Part shown: positions 35,353-44,155 of the stretch, piece by piece
Position numbering within the stretch: the first letter of the stretch is position 1
Layout of the letters: every line of letters begins with the position of its first letter
DNA from: Herbaspirillum hiltneri N3
GTDB taxonomy: Bacteria; Pseudomonadota; Gammaproteobacteria; Burkholderiales; Burkholderiaceae_D
Assembly (NCBI RefSeq): GCF_001267925.1
Contig: NZ_CP011409.1
Coordinates: 2,852,001-2,916,000, forward strand
DNA length: 64,000 nt
Reading direction: 5' to 3'
Made by a program: the position numbers and the translations under genes
Notes under the pieces: generated by a model
What the model was told of the DNA's origin: nothing
The model's database searches: none
Seen by the model: the letters and a program-made list of their open reading frames with translations, nothing else

Positions 35353-36744
35353 TCAGCCGTTGGCTTCAGGCGAGGCGGCGACCCCGACCGCGGCGCGCTG
35401 ACCGCCTGTCATCAGGAAATAACCGTAGCCGAGCGCCAGAAACGCCAGGAAAATCACGAAAATAAGCAGGTTGTAATAGATCATGGTCGCCATGCAGACC
35501 AGCGCACCGAACAACGCGAACGCCGGGAAGATCGGATACAGCGGCGCCCGGAACGGTCGCGTCAAGCCCGCTTCGCTACGACGCAGCTTGAACAGGCTCA
35601 GCATGCTCAGGATGTACATCAGGATGGCACCGAACACCGACATCGTGACGATGTTGGCCGTCAGCGTCTGGCCGCCGATGGTGATCAGTTCGTCGCTGTA
35701 GATCGCTGCGATGCCGACTGCACCGCCGGCCAGGATGGCGCGATGTGGTGTCTTGAAGCGCGGATGCACCTTGGCGAAATAGGCCGGCAGGTAGGCCTCC
35801 CGCGACAAGGCGAAGATCTGCCGCGAGTAACCCAGGATGATGCCGTGGAACGACGCCACCAGGCCGAACAAGCCCAGCCACACCAGCATGTGCAGCCAGT
35901 TGCTGTTGGCGCCGACGATCAGCTTCATCGCCTGCGGCAGCGGATCATTGATGTTCGACAGCTTGCTCCAGTCCCCTGCTCCGCCAGCGAACAGCATCAC
36001 GCCGATGGCCAGCACCACCAGCGTCAAGATGCCGGTGATGTAGGCGATCGGGATGGAGCGCCGTGGATCCTTGGCTTCCTCCGCCGCCATGGCGACGCCT
36101 TCGATCGCCAGGAAAAACCAGATCGCGAACGGGATCGCTGCGAACATGCCGGGGATCGAGGCCAGGCTGAAACTGTCGCTGCCGGACCAGCCGCCCTTGG
36201 TGAAATTGGCGAGCGAAAAGCCCGGCGACACCACGCCCATGAACACCAGCAATTCGAAGATCGCCAGCAGCGTCACACAGAGTTCGAAGGTCGCGGCGAT
36301 CTGCACGCCGACGATGTTGAGCGTCATGAACACGAGGTAGGCGCCCAGCGCGGCAAGCTTGGGATCGACCGTCGGGAACTGCACGTTCAGATACGCGCCG
36401 ATGGCCAGCGCAATCGCGGGCGGGGCGAACACGAACTCGATCAGCGTCGCAGCGCCGGCAAGGTAACCGCCGGTGGGACCGAACGCGCGCTTGCTGTAAG
36501 CGAACGGACCGCCCGCATGCGGGATCGAGGTGGTCAGTTCGGTAAAGCTGAAAATGAAGGTGGTGTACATCGCCGCGATGAACAGCGCGGTGACCGTGAA
36601 ACCGAGCGTGCCGGCCGATGCCCAGCCATAACTCCAGCCGAAATATTCGCCGGAAATCACCAGCCCGACGGCGATGCCCCACAGCTGCAACGTGCTCAGC
36701 ACCGGCTTGAGACCCGCATGCCGGCTGGATGTCGCTAAATCCAT
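35353..36744 (-). CDS. ethanolamine permease (APC superfamily)
   Basis: A 463-residue transporter with about twelve membrane segments, from ATG 36744 (AGGAG upstream); the longer frame upstream overlaps the divergent regulator promoter. Motifs such as GLVISGEYFGWSYGW, IPHAGGPFAYSKRAFGP and EEAKDPRRSIPIAYITG are typical of the ethanolamine permease branch (TIGR00908-type). It probably imports ethanolamine for EutBC and is the first gene of a leftward operon (permease, phosphatase, eutB, eutC). Confidence 0.9.
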   Translation of the reverse strand: MDLATSSRHAGLKPVLSTLQLWGIAVGLVISGEYFGWSYGWASAGTLGFTVTALFIAAMYTTFIFSFTELTTSIPHAGGPFAYSKRAFGPTGGYLAGAATLIEFVFAPPAIALAIGAYLNVQFPTVDPKLAALGAYLVFMTLNIVGVQIAATFELCVTLLAIFELLVFMGVVSPGFSLANFTKGGWSGSDSFSLASIPGMFAAIPFAIWFFLAIEGVAMAAEEAKDPRRSIPIAYITGILTLVVLAIGVMLFAGGAGDWSKLSNINDPLPQAMKLIVGANSNWLHMLVWLGLFGLVASFHGIILGYSRQIFALSREAYLPAYFAKVHPRFKTPHRAILAGGAVGIAAIYSDELITIGGQTLTANIVTMSVFGAILMYILSMLSLFKLRRSEAGLTRPFRAPLYPIFPAFALFGALVCMATMIYYNLLIFVIFLAFLALGYGYFLMTGGQRAAVGVAASPEANG

Positions 36745-36772
36745 ATCAATGCTCCTGTGCGATGGCGGATAC

Positions 36773-36791
36773 GGTTGATCGGAGATCAACC
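36773..36791. promoter_or_regulatory. palindrome in eut divergent promoter
   Basis: GGTTGATC-GGA-GATCAACC is a perfect 8-bp inverted repeat 29 bases upstream of the permease start. Position suits an operator. The 5-base gap between TTGAT and ATCAA does not match an FNR box, which needs four. Confidence 0.5.
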
Positions 36792-36818
36792 TGACGGGGC
36801 AACGGCCACTGCGGGCAT

Positions 36819-36838
36819 AACGTTTGCTTGCAAACGTT
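36819..36838. promoter_or_regulatory. palindrome in eut divergent promoter
   Basis: AACGTTTGC-TT-GCAAACGTT is a perfect 9-bp inverted repeat in the middle of the 221-base gap between the permease and the AraC regulator. It is a good dimer operator shape. AraC-type proteins usually bind direct repeats, so the protein that uses it is unclear. Confidence 0.55.
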
Positions 36839-36965
36839 TTCATCGCCACCGGCATTGAATATAACAACCGGGAAAAACCGGCGTTATCGAAAATCGGCAA
36901 AGTTGCGCTCCTTGCACCATCCGGGAAATCATCATGCTCACTTGATCGGGATAAAGCTCTTGTCA

Positions 36966-37958
36966 ATGTTCCATCACTCATCCTCGCCCGCCCGTCCGGG
37001 TGCACCGCCGGTGCACATCGGCGAGGTGCTGCGCACCGTTGTCGCGCACGACGTCGATGAGCACGCCCACAATCTGACCAACTGGGAACAACGCTACGAC
37101 CAGATTACGCACGGTCGTTTTTGCGGGGAATTGAATGAATGGCAAGCGCACGGCTTGCAAATCTTCCGCGAGCGCAGCAGCCGCGCCGTGCTGCAGTCCT
37201 GCTGCGTCTGGCCGGATGCGTTCTGGTTCGGCATCGAGCCACAGGCGGGCGGCATGCGCATCAACGGCCGTCATGTCGGCGCCGGCATGATCATGACGCA
37301 GCCGGGCCATCGCGAATTCGAGCTGATGACGCCGGACGATCATGCCATCCTCGGCATCGTGATCCAGCGCAATACCCTGCTCGCCGCCGCCGATCGCCTG
37401 GGCTGCCGGATCGAATGGTCCAGGCTGGCCTCGGCGGAATTGCTGCATGTCGGCCAAGTCGCATTGGACACCTGTGCGCAGCACATCCAGACCTTGCTCG
37501 ATCCGGCAACGCCGCACGGCGCGCACGCCATGCAGCAGGACCAGGTCGTCACGACACTGCTGGCGATGCTCGACGCCAGCGAAGTCGAGAGCGAAGCCTG
37601 CACCAGCCTGCTGCGGCGTCGGCGCATCGTCGGCGATGCGCGCGACTACGCGATGGGCAACAAGGATGAGCCGATCACGATTTCCATGCTGTGCGAACAG
37701 CTGCACGTGAGCCGTCGCACGCTGCAATATTGTTTTGAAGATGTGATGGGCATCAGCCCGATGACCTACCTGCGCTCGTTGCGCCTGAACGGCGTACGAC
37801 GCCAGCTGATGCAGGGTGCCGCCGCCGGCGCATCGCATGCGGTCCGCATCGGCGACGTTGCCGCCGCCTGGGGATTCAGCAATTTCAGCCAGTTTTCCTG
37901 CGACTACAAGAAACTCTTCGGCGAGTCGCCGTCCAGCGCCCTGCGCACCGCTGCCTGA
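36966..37958 (+). CDS. EutR-like AraC-family activator
   Basis: A 330-residue regulator. The N-terminal half (ERYDQ-type block NWEQRYDQITHGRFCGEL) matches the ligand-binding part of EutR-like regulators, and two helix-turn-helix motifs lie in the C-terminal 110 residues (ISMLCEQLHVSRRTLQYCFEDVMGISPMTYLRSLRLNGVRRQL and IGDVAAAWGFSNFSQFSCDYKKLFGESPS). It is divergent from the ethanolamine operon and probably activates it when ethanolamine and cobalamin are present. ATG 36966 is a choice between weak ribosome binding sites. It converges with the CheY-like gene with a six-base gap. Confidence 0.85.
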   Translation: MFHHSSSPARPGAPPVHIGEVLRTVVAHDVDEHAHNLTNWEQRYDQITHGRFCGELNEWQAHGLQIFRERSSRAVLQSCCVWPDAFWFGIEPQAGGMRINGRHVGAGMIMTQPGHREFELMTPDDHAILGIVIQRNTLLAAADRLGCRIEWSRLASAELLHVGQVALDTCAQHIQTLLDPATPHGAHAMQQDQVVTTLLAMLDASEVESEACTSLLRRRRIVGDARDYAMGNKDEPITISMLCEQLHVSRRTLQYCFEDVMGISPMTYLRSLRLNGVRRQLMQGAAAGASHAVRIGDVAAAWGFSNFSQFSCDYKKLFGESPSSALRTAA

Positions 37959-37964
37959 ATAGGC

Positions 37965-38333
37965 TCAGGCGCCGACCAGCTTCTTGAACGTCGCCAGTAC
38001 GGCGTCGCCCTTGAATGGCTTGACGATCCAGCCCTTGATGCCGGCGGCCTTGCCGCGCTCTTTCATGATCGGGGAATTCTCCGTGGTCAGCATGATGATG
38101 TTGACGGCGCTGTTGCCGAGTTCGCTGCGGATCTTTTCAGCCATGGTCAGACCGTCCATGTTGGGCATGTTGACGTCGGATACCACCAGCTTGATCGACG
38201 GATCGCCCTTGAGTTTGACGAGGCCGTCGCGACCGTCCACGGCCAGGGTCACGTCGAGGCCGTTCTTCTTGAGGAAATCGCCTACTTCGGCCCGGACCGT
38301 GCTGGAGTCGTCGACTACGAGGATTTGTGCCAT
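37965..38333 (-). CDS. single-domain CheY-like response regulator
   Basis: A 122-residue receiver domain with no output domain: acidic pair D8-D9, phosphoacceptor D53 (VVSDVNMPNMDG), T83/T84 (MLTTENS) and K105 (VKPF). It is last of four leftward genes, 34 bases after the CheX-like phosphatase, and is the evident phosphate acceptor for the kinase encoded 1.4 kb upstream. Its target could be a flagellar switch or another partner; no motility gene is nearby. Confidence 0.92.
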   Translation of the reverse strand: MAQILVVDDSSTVRAEVGDFLKKNGLDVTLAVDGRDGLVKLKGDPSIKLVVSDVNMPNMDGLTMAEKIRSELGNSAVNIIMLTTENSPIMKERGKAAGIKGWIVKPFKGDAVLATFKKLVGA

Positions 38334-38367
38334 GGTTTTTATGATTCTCTACGTTGGAGGAATGAAG

Positions 38368-38919
38368 TTAAAACAGTTCGAGTTCGCCGGTATCGCTGCC
38401 CAGCTCTTCTGCCGATACGGCAAAGTCGATATCGGCATAGGCCGAGACGCTCAGCGTGACGTGGAAGCGCGGCGAGCCATCCATGTCGACCGCGAAATGG
38501 CGCACGTGCTGGCAATTGAGGGTTTGCAGGTAGGCGGCGCAGTTGCTGTCGATGACATTGGGCGTGGACATGCCGATGTGCGGGAAGAAATTGCCGAGGT
38601 CGCGGTTCAGGATGCCGCAGCAGAGGTTGCCGCTTTCGGCGATGGCGTCCATGAAGGTCTGCTCGCTCATCTCGGCTTCAGCGATGTTGTTGATGCGTGC
38701 GAAATGGGCGCGCGTGGCGGCGTCTGGCGTGAAATAGAACATCGCCATCAGGCGGAACAGATAGGACGAGACCGTCAGCACCACCATCTTCTTCTCGGGG
38801 ATCCCGGCGTCGTCGGCCAGCACCGACACCTCAACCGGTGTGCCGGACGGCGCCATGCCGGTTTTCAGCGATTGCATGAGCAGCGTGTCGAAGCCGTCTT
38901 TGGCGGATTGGGTCAGCAT
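38368..38919 (-). CDS. CheX/CheC-like CheY-P phosphatase
   Basis: A 183-residue protein carrying D91-x3-E95-x2-N98 (DAIAESGN), the active-site signature of CheC/CheX/FliY phosphatases, followed by NLCCGILNRDLGNFFPHIGMSTPNVI, which lines up with the CheX fold. Only one motif is present, as in CheX. It would remove phosphate from the adjacent CheY-like protein. ATG 38919 is 25 bases after the MCP-like gene. Identification rests on the motif and on gene context. Confidence 0.8.
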   Translation of the reverse strand: MLTQSAKDGFDTLLMQSLKTGMAPSGTPVEVSVLADDAGIPEKKMVVLTVSSYLFRLMAMFYFTPDAATRAHFARINNIAEAEMSEQTFMDAIAESGNLCCGILNRDLGNFFPHIGMSTPNVIDSNCAAYLQTLNCQHVRHFAVDMDGSPRFHVTLSVSAYADIDFAVSAEELGSDTGELELF

Positions 38920-38944
38920 GTGCGCGTCCTCATTGTCTTCATCT

Positions 38945-39664
38945 TCAGGCGGCCAGCGCTTCTTTGGTTTTCTTGTTGATCAGGTCGAGGCCGATGACGG
39001 CGCCGATGATCATCTTGCCGCCCGCCTGCAGATCCTGGAACGTGGTGGTCGTGATCAGATCGTTCTGGTACAGGTTGGCGCGGTAGCTCTTGGACAGCTT
39101 CTCGGCGCGCTGCGCGAGGTCGCGTACTTCCGACGCCACCACGGCGAAGCCGCGACCGTAAGTGCCGGCGCGCGCTGCTTCGATCGAGGCGTTGAGCGCC
39201 ACGATGATGACCTGGTTGACGATCAGTGCGAACTCGTCGTTCTTGCGATGCATCTCGCGGTTGTGAGTGATCAGCACGTTCATGTCGTCATGCCAGCGTT
39301 CGAAGGTGCGCATCAGGCCGAGCAGGTTGACGATGGTCTCCTGCGAGGCGTCGCAGTTCACCAGGACACGCGCAATACTCCGGGAATTCTGCGAACTGAG
39401 TTGCGCCACCACTTTCTCGGTGTCGCGCCGCGTCTGCTCCAGGCGCACGTCGTTGTCGCGGCGTTGCGCCTCCAGTTCCTGCCGGTGCGCGTCGATGTTC
39501 GCCTGATGTTCGTCCAGCGTCAGCTGAACGTTGCGCTTGAGCGCGTCGACCTGGTCGACATCGACCATGCGTCGCATGCGCATCTTCTGCCTTCTCAGCA
39601 GCAGGGCCAGCGGCACGCCGGACAGCAGCGCGCCCAGCACGACAAAAAGAATCTGGTTCAACAT
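38945..39664 (-). CDS. membrane-anchored MCP-like signalling protein, no sensor domain
   Basis: A 239-residue protein: one N-terminal membrane segment (residues 4-24), a coiled coil (35-110), and the MCP hairpin tip (157-188, [32 protein letters not shown]). There is no periplasmic domain and no HAMP, and the part after the tip is far shorter than in standard receptors. The tip contacts CheA and CheW in normal arrays. It lies between the CheA-like kinase and the CheX-like gene, so it may be a scaffold rather than a receptor. Confidence 0.85.
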   Translation of the reverse strand: MLNQILFVVLGALLSGVPLALLLRRQKMRMRRMVDVDQVDALKRNVQLTLDEHQANIDAHRQELEAQRRDNDVRLEQTRRDTEKVVAQLSSQNSRSIARVLVNCDASQETIVNLLGLMRTFERWHDDMNVLITHNREMHRKNDEFALIVNQVIIVALNASIEAARAGTYGRGFAVVASEVRDLAQRAEKLSKSYRANLYQNDLITTTTFQDLQAGGKMIIGAVIGLDLINKKTKEALAA

Positions 39665-39720
39665 GAAACCTTCCTCGCGATAAATCCGTTACGACAATAG
39701 TGCTGCCCTGCTCTGCCCGT

Positions 39721-42138
39721 TCAGGCCACCTGCGGATCGCCCGCGGCGAGAATACTCACCGGCGCCGCCTGGTCGCTGTCCGGCAGCGGATAAGGGACGT
39801 CGATGCCGTCGACTTCCACGGCGACGTTTTCCGGCAGCAGGACATTGATCTGGAAGGCGCGGAAATCGGCTCCCTCGGCGTGGTCGAGGAACTCGATCTC
39901 GATGCGGCCGTGTTCCTGCGTCACGAAGTCCAGCACTGCGTCCATGCCGACGCCGCGGCCGGACACGTCGGTCACTTCGCTGCGCGTCGAGAAGCCGGCG
40001 CGCATGATCAGGCGCGCCAGCTCGGCGTCGCTGAGCACGGCGTCGGCGGCGATCAGTTCCTTCTCGACCGCGGTGCGGCGGATATGCGCCAGCGCCAGGC
40101 CGCGGCCATCGTCGGACAGCGCCATGTGCAGCATGTTGTCCATCACGCCGAGTTGCAGGCGGATCGTGCCGGTTTCATTCTTGCCCTTGGCCTGGCGCTC
40201 GTCCGGTGTTTCCAGGCCGTGATCCATGGCGTTGCGGATCAGGTGCATGAAGACATTCTTGAGCAGCGACGAGGCGTGGGTGTGGATGACATAGCCGTTG
40301 TCTTCGATCACGACGGCCGGTGCGGCCTTGCCGAGTTCGCTTGCCAGCGCCGGCAGCGAGTCGGTGACGCTGGCGAGGACGTCGGCCACCGGCTCTGTGC
40401 CGAGCAGGCGCAGCGTCTTGCGCACGGCATTGCGGACGGCGACCAGTTCATGCAGGTTGGAGGTGTTGACGGTCTCGAGGCGATGCAGGCTTTCCTGGAT
40501 ATGCTTGCGGTCGATGGTCAGGATGTGGCGCTCCACCGCCGCAGCCTGTTCCGGGGCTGCCTGGCGGCCCAGCGTGACTTCGTTGATGCGGGCGTAGCGA
40601 TCAATGGCGACGCGTACACGGGCCAGATCCTGCAGCAGGCGTTCCTGATCCCAGACGGCGCCGGTTTCCGGATGGCGCAGGTCGTCGTAGTGCTCTTCGA
40701 CGTCATGCACCACGTTGCTCAGGTGCAGCAGGCCGTAGGTGCGGCCGTTGCCCTTGATGGTGTGCATGTTGCGGAACAGCTTGGCGATGGCGAACGCCGT
40801 GGCTTCCGGATTCTGATGGACGATCTGCTCGTTCTCGTCAAGGAAACGGCGCGATGTGGCGATGAAGTCTTCGAATTTCGGCGCCGCGACGGCGAGGATT
40901 TCGCCGATCATTTCCAGTTCATGTTTCTGCTCGTTGGCTTCCGCCGCCAGCTTGCGCAGCTCGGTGACGTCGCGCACGCACAGCATCAGGCGGATCACGG
41001 TGTCGGCGTCGTCGGTGATCGGCGACCAGCTCAGGTCGAGGATCTTGACACGGCCGTCGGCCATCTTCTTCTCAACTTCGCCGACCATCAGGTGTTCGTT
41101 GAACTCGAAGTTCATGACGTCTTCGCCGATGCAGGCGCCGCCGATGGCCTCGATCTGCGACAAGGTGTCGGCGCCCAGCGACGTGCCGGCGAACACCAGC
41201 CCCATCAGGTCGCGGCCGGCGATGTCGGTGGTCTCGAACACGGTTTCGAGGAAGGCGGAATATTCCGGATGGACCTTGTTGCCGTCGACCACGGTCAGGA
41301 TGCCCTGCGGGATGTTCTGCAGCATCGCTTGCATGTCGGCAGTCTTTTGCTTCACCAGCGCCGACGCTTCTTCGATCTTCTCGACCATGCCGTTGAAGGC
41401 GACGATGGAGTGGCCCACTTCATCCATGCGATCAACCGGCAGGCGGCGCGTGAAGTCCTGGCTGGAAGCGATCTCGGTCATCATGGTCTGCATGCGGCTG
41501 ATCGGACCGGTGATCTGGCGGTATAGCAGGAAGCCGATCAGCGCCAGCGCGATCACCGCCACGGCGGTGACGGCGGAAATCGTGGTGGTGGTCGACGCCA
41601 GGTTCTGGTTCAGCGCAGCGATGGCGCTGTCCTTGCTGCGGTTCTTCTCGATGCGCAGCGTGTCGACCACGCCTTCCAGCTCGGCCTGGTATTGCACCAC
41701 GTTGCCGAAGAAGGACGCCTGCGCCAGTGCATCCTTGCCGGCCAGCTTGAATTTGGCGGTGCTGTCGATGGCGCCGAAATAGTTGTCGAGGCCTTCCTTG
41801 GCCTGCTCGATCAAACCTTTCTGCGCCTGGCTTACGGCCTGCCCGGCCTGGAACTCCAGCGCTTTTTCGAGCGTGGCCTTCTTGGCGGCGAGCTTTTCAT
41901 TTTCCTGGACCACCAGTTGTGCGTCGGTCTCGGCCACCATCACCATGGCTGCCAGCTGTACGTCCTTGAGCTGTCCCACCAGGTCCGACGAAGCCAGCAC
42001 GCTCGGCACCACGCCTTCGGTCACCGACTTCACCTCCACTGCGCTGCTGCGCGACTGGAACACGGCGTAACCGCCGATGGCCGAAATGGCGATGAACGTG
42101 AGAATGACGAGCAAGGTAATGCGCAGACGGATAGTCAT
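39721..42138 (-). CDS. CheA-like membrane histidine kinase (HAMP-PAS-Hpt-HATPase, no CheW domain)
   Basis: An 805-residue kinase from ATG 42138 (AGGGAAAAG upstream). Order: membrane helix (about 5-27), a four-helix sensor region, second helix (about 185-208, AVIALALIGFLLY), HAMP, a PAS-like domain (about 270-395), an Hpt domain with H459 in MHTIKGNGRTYG, and a CheA-type ATPase (HLIRNAMDHGLE, DDGRGL, GRGVGMDAV). The protein ends soon after the ATPase, so the CheW-like regulatory domain of CheA is missing. The kinase should phosphorylate its own His459 and then the downstream CheY-like protein. The sensor is fused to the kinase, unlike ordinary chemotaxis. Confidence 0.88.
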   Translation of the reverse strand: MTIRLRITLLVILTFIAISAIGGYAVFQSRSSAVEVKSVTEGVVPSVLASSDLVGQLKDVQLAAMVMVAETDAQLVVQENEKLAAKKATLEKALEFQAGQAVSQAQKGLIEQAKEGLDNYFGAIDSTAKFKLAGKDALAQASFFGNVVQYQAELEGVVDTLRIEKNRSKDSAIAALNQNLASTTTTISAVTAVAVIALALIGFLLYRQITGPISRMQTMMTEIASSQDFTRRLPVDRMDEVGHSIVAFNGMVEKIEEASALVKQKTADMQAMLQNIPQGILTVVDGNKVHPEYSAFLETVFETTDIAGRDLMGLVFAGTSLGADTLSQIEAIGGACIGEDVMNFEFNEHLMVGEVEKKMADGRVKILDLSWSPITDDADTVIRLMLCVRDVTELRKLAAEANEQKHELEMIGEILAVAAPKFEDFIATSRRFLDENEQIVHQNPEATAFAIAKLFRNMHTIKGNGRTYGLLHLSNVVHDVEEHYDDLRHPETGAVWDQERLLQDLARVRVAIDRYARINEVTLGRQAAPEQAAAVERHILTIDRKHIQESLHRLETVNTSNLHELVAVRNAVRKTLRLLGTEPVADVLASVTDSLPALASELGKAAPAVVIEDNGYVIHTHASSLLKNVFMHLIRNAMDHGLETPDERQAKGKNETGTIRLQLGVMDNMLHMALSDDGRGLALAHIRRTAVEKELIAADAVLSDAELARLIMRAGFSTRSEVTDVSGRGVGMDAVLDFVTQEHGRIEIEFLDHAEGADFRAFQINVLLPENVAVEVDGIDVPYPLPDSDQAAPVSILAAGDPQVA

Positions 42139-42498
42139 TTGTCTTTTCCCTGGAGAGACTGGCAAGCGGCACAAGTTGGGGACCGGTGGAGGTCGCACGC
42201 GCCGCTTTTTTGTGATGGCCGCATTGTTGCATTCAAGTATTACTACTCCATGACAACACGGGCCAAACAGGGAAACAGAACAAGTATTGCCGTACATCAA
42301 TTAACTTTGACGCCAAGCGGCAGCGACAAAAAGAGAACGCTCATCCGGACGTGCGCGAAACAGCGTCGGCCGCGGTCGTTCGCTGGTCCGAAGACGCAAA
42401 TCCGAAAGCCGGATACCATGTCCACTTGGCCGATCCGCCACCCACACCGACGACAAGCCGCGGCACGCATCGCGGCAACGAGGACACCAGGAGACCAC
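42139..42498. other. divergent intergenic, no gene seen
   Basis: The 360 bases between the kinase and the PCC-domain gene must hold two promoters. The part near 42230-42310 is AT-richer, but I could not identify a clear sigma-70 pair or operator. No coding remnant was recognised. Confidence 0.4.
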
Positions 42499-43392
42499 AT
42501 GCAGACACTCGAACAAGCCACCGCCCGCACCTTCGCACGCACAGCCCGCCATCCCGGCCCGCCCGACCCGGTGCGCATCGTCAGCCTGGCAGGTCCGGCC
42601 ATGGCGGTGACGATTGCACTCGAAGCCGGCCGCAACCTGCGCGATGCGATCGCGATTCCGCTGGCAGCCGCAGGCATTGCCGGCGGCACGGTGCGCATCG
42701 AGAACCTCAAGGTCTCGCCCCACCACTACCTCATGCCGGCCTTGTCGCACGATGGCAAGCACGCCGCCTTTTACAGCGATCCGCACGAGGTCGCGGGCGG
42801 CGTCACGATCGAGCTGGCCTGCGCCACCTTCGGCCGTCGCGACGGCGCGCCGTTCGTGCATTGCCATGCGATATGGACTGACGAGCAGGGCCATCGCCGT
42901 GGCGGCCACATGCTGATGGACCAGAGCATCGTCGCCGAGACCGCGCCGGCGCAAGCCTGGGGCGTGCACAACGCCACCATGGAGACGCGCTTCGATCCGG
43001 AAACCAATTTCACCTTGTTCCACCCTGCCGTGGTGGCTGCGGAGACCGTGGACGGCGGCCGTCGCATCTTGCTGGCGCGGATCCGTCCCGATGAAGATCT
43101 GACCATGGCCATCGAGGAAGTCTGCCGCACCCACGGCATCAGGAACGCCGTCGTACGCGGCAGCGTCGGCAGCATCATCGGCGCGGAATTCGAGGACGGC
43201 CGCGTGATCGAGGATCGCGCCACCGAAATCCTGGTGCGCTCCGGCCGCGTAAGCCGGGGCCACGACGGTGTGCGGGCGCAGCTCGACATCGCCCTGATCG
43301 ATCCGCGCGGCCACGTCTGCGAAGGCGTGCTGGCGCGCGGATGCAATCCGGTGCTGATCTGCTTTGAATTGGTGCTGGAAGAGATTGAATAA
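42499..43392 (+). CDS. tandem PCC/DUF296-domain protein
   Basis: A 297-residue protein from ATG 42499, which has AGGAG just upstream; the much longer frame upstream is antisense to the kinase and rejected. It carries two related PCC (DUF296/PPC) domains, roughly 25-150 and 155-297, with blocks such as FVHCHAIWTDEQGHRRGGHML and GSVGSIIGAEFEDGR. PCC domains occur with or without AT-hook DNA-binding motifs; none is present here. The His-rich VHCHAIW block is the usual metal-binding position. The function is unknown. Confidence 0.75.
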   Translation: MQTLEQATARTFARTARHPGPPDPVRIVSLAGPAMAVTIALEAGRNLRDAIAIPLAAAGIAGGTVRIENLKVSPHHYLMPALSHDGKHAAFYSDPHEVAGGVTIELACATFGRRDGAPFVHCHAIWTDEQGHRRGGHMLMDQSIVAETAPAQAWGVHNATMETRFDPETNFTLFHPAVVAAETVDGGRRILLARIRPDEDLTMAIEEVCRTHGIRNAVVRGSVGSIIGAEFEDGRVIEDRATEILVRSGRVSRGHDGVRAQLDIALIDPRGHVCEGVLARGCNPVLICFELVLEEIE

Positions 43393-43430
43393 AGAGATTG
43401 AGTAAGACGGGGTAACCCGGAAATCCGGGC

Positions 43431-43481
43431 AAAAAAACTGCCGCCAGGTTCATGCAGTGGAACATGTGGGCCTGGCGGCAG
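43431..43481 (-). terminator. intrinsic terminator for the DUF4142 gene
   Basis: CTGCCGCCAGG (43438-43448) pairs perfectly with CCTGGCGGCAG (43471-43481). Read leftwards, the stem is followed at once by a run of seven T, so it ends leftward transcription. It lies 93 bases beyond the DUF4142 stop. A second small hairpin, CCCGG-aaat-CCGGG, adjoins at 43416-43429. Confidence 0.85.
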
Positions 43482-43573
43482 GCGGGGGGGGCAACTCGGG
43501 GATACGGCAGTCTGCGGGTGGCTACGTGGTAACTATGTGGTGACTATGTGCAGATGCAGCTTATTTTTGCAGC

Positions 43574-44155
43574 TTATTTTTTTGCGTCCAGTTTTTCCTT
43601 TAGTGCGTTCGCCATGTCCAGGTGATGCTGCAGGTTAGGCAGCGTCTTGGCGGCGAAATCCTTGACATCCGGATCCTTGGCCTCGGCGGCATTCTTGCTG
43701 AACAGCTTGACCGCATCCTTGTGCGCCGAGACGCCGATCATGCTCACGTATTGTTTGTCGAACGTCGCGCCGTCAAGCTTTTCCAGCACCGCGATCTTGG
43801 CGCGCTGGGCCATGCTCGGTTCGGTCGGAGGTTCAACATTCTTGGTCGCGGCCAGCTTCTTCAGGTTGTCGCCGACCGTGGTGTGCTCGTCGACCATCAG
43901 CGTGGCGAAGCTTTTCACATCCGGATTGGTAGTCTTTTCCAGCGCGATCTTGCTGGCCTTGACCTCGGCGTTGCCGGCTTCGGCGGCGCTGTTGAGGAAG
44001 CTCTTGTCGGCGCGCGGTAATTCATCGGCGCGTGCATGGCCGATCATCAGCGCCAGGCCGGCGACGCTTACGGCGGTCACGCCCAATACCTTGATCAGCG
44101 TGCCGGAGCGGCGTGGTGTAAACATGCGGAACTGCGGACGGAAACTCGTCGACAT
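43574..44155 (-). CDS. DUF4142 exported ferritin-like protein
   Basis: A 193-residue protein from ATG 44155 (AGGAGA upstream). A basic N-terminus and hydrophobic segment (residues 21-43, VLGVTAVSVAGLALMIGHARA) act as signal peptide, cleaved near ARA-DEL. The rest is the all-helical DUF4142 domain (SFLNSAAEAGNAEVKASKIALEKT, FATLMVDEHTTVGDNLKKLA, VSAHKDAVKLFSKNA), with the conserved HTT and H/D positions that recall ferritin-like folds. Such genes are often stress-induced; biochemical function is not established. Confidence 0.88.
   Translation of the reverse strand: MSTSFRPQFRMFTPRRSGTLIKVLGVTAVSVAGLALMIGHARADELPRADKSFLNSAAEAGNAEVKASKIALEKTTNPDVKSFATLMVDEHTTVGDNLKKLAATKNVEPPTEPSMAQRAKIAVLEKLDGATFDKQYVSMIGVSAHKDAVKLFSKNAAEAKDPDVKDFAAKTLPNLQHHLDMANALKEKLDAKK

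Noticed and set aside
36773..36791. Reading the eut palindrome as an FNR box
   Set aside because: The gap between TTGAT and ATCAA is five bases, whereas FNR-type proteins need four.
41692..42498. Long upstream extension of the PCC-domain frame
   Set aside because: It is antisense to the kinase gene and a strong ribosome binding site sits at ATG 42499.
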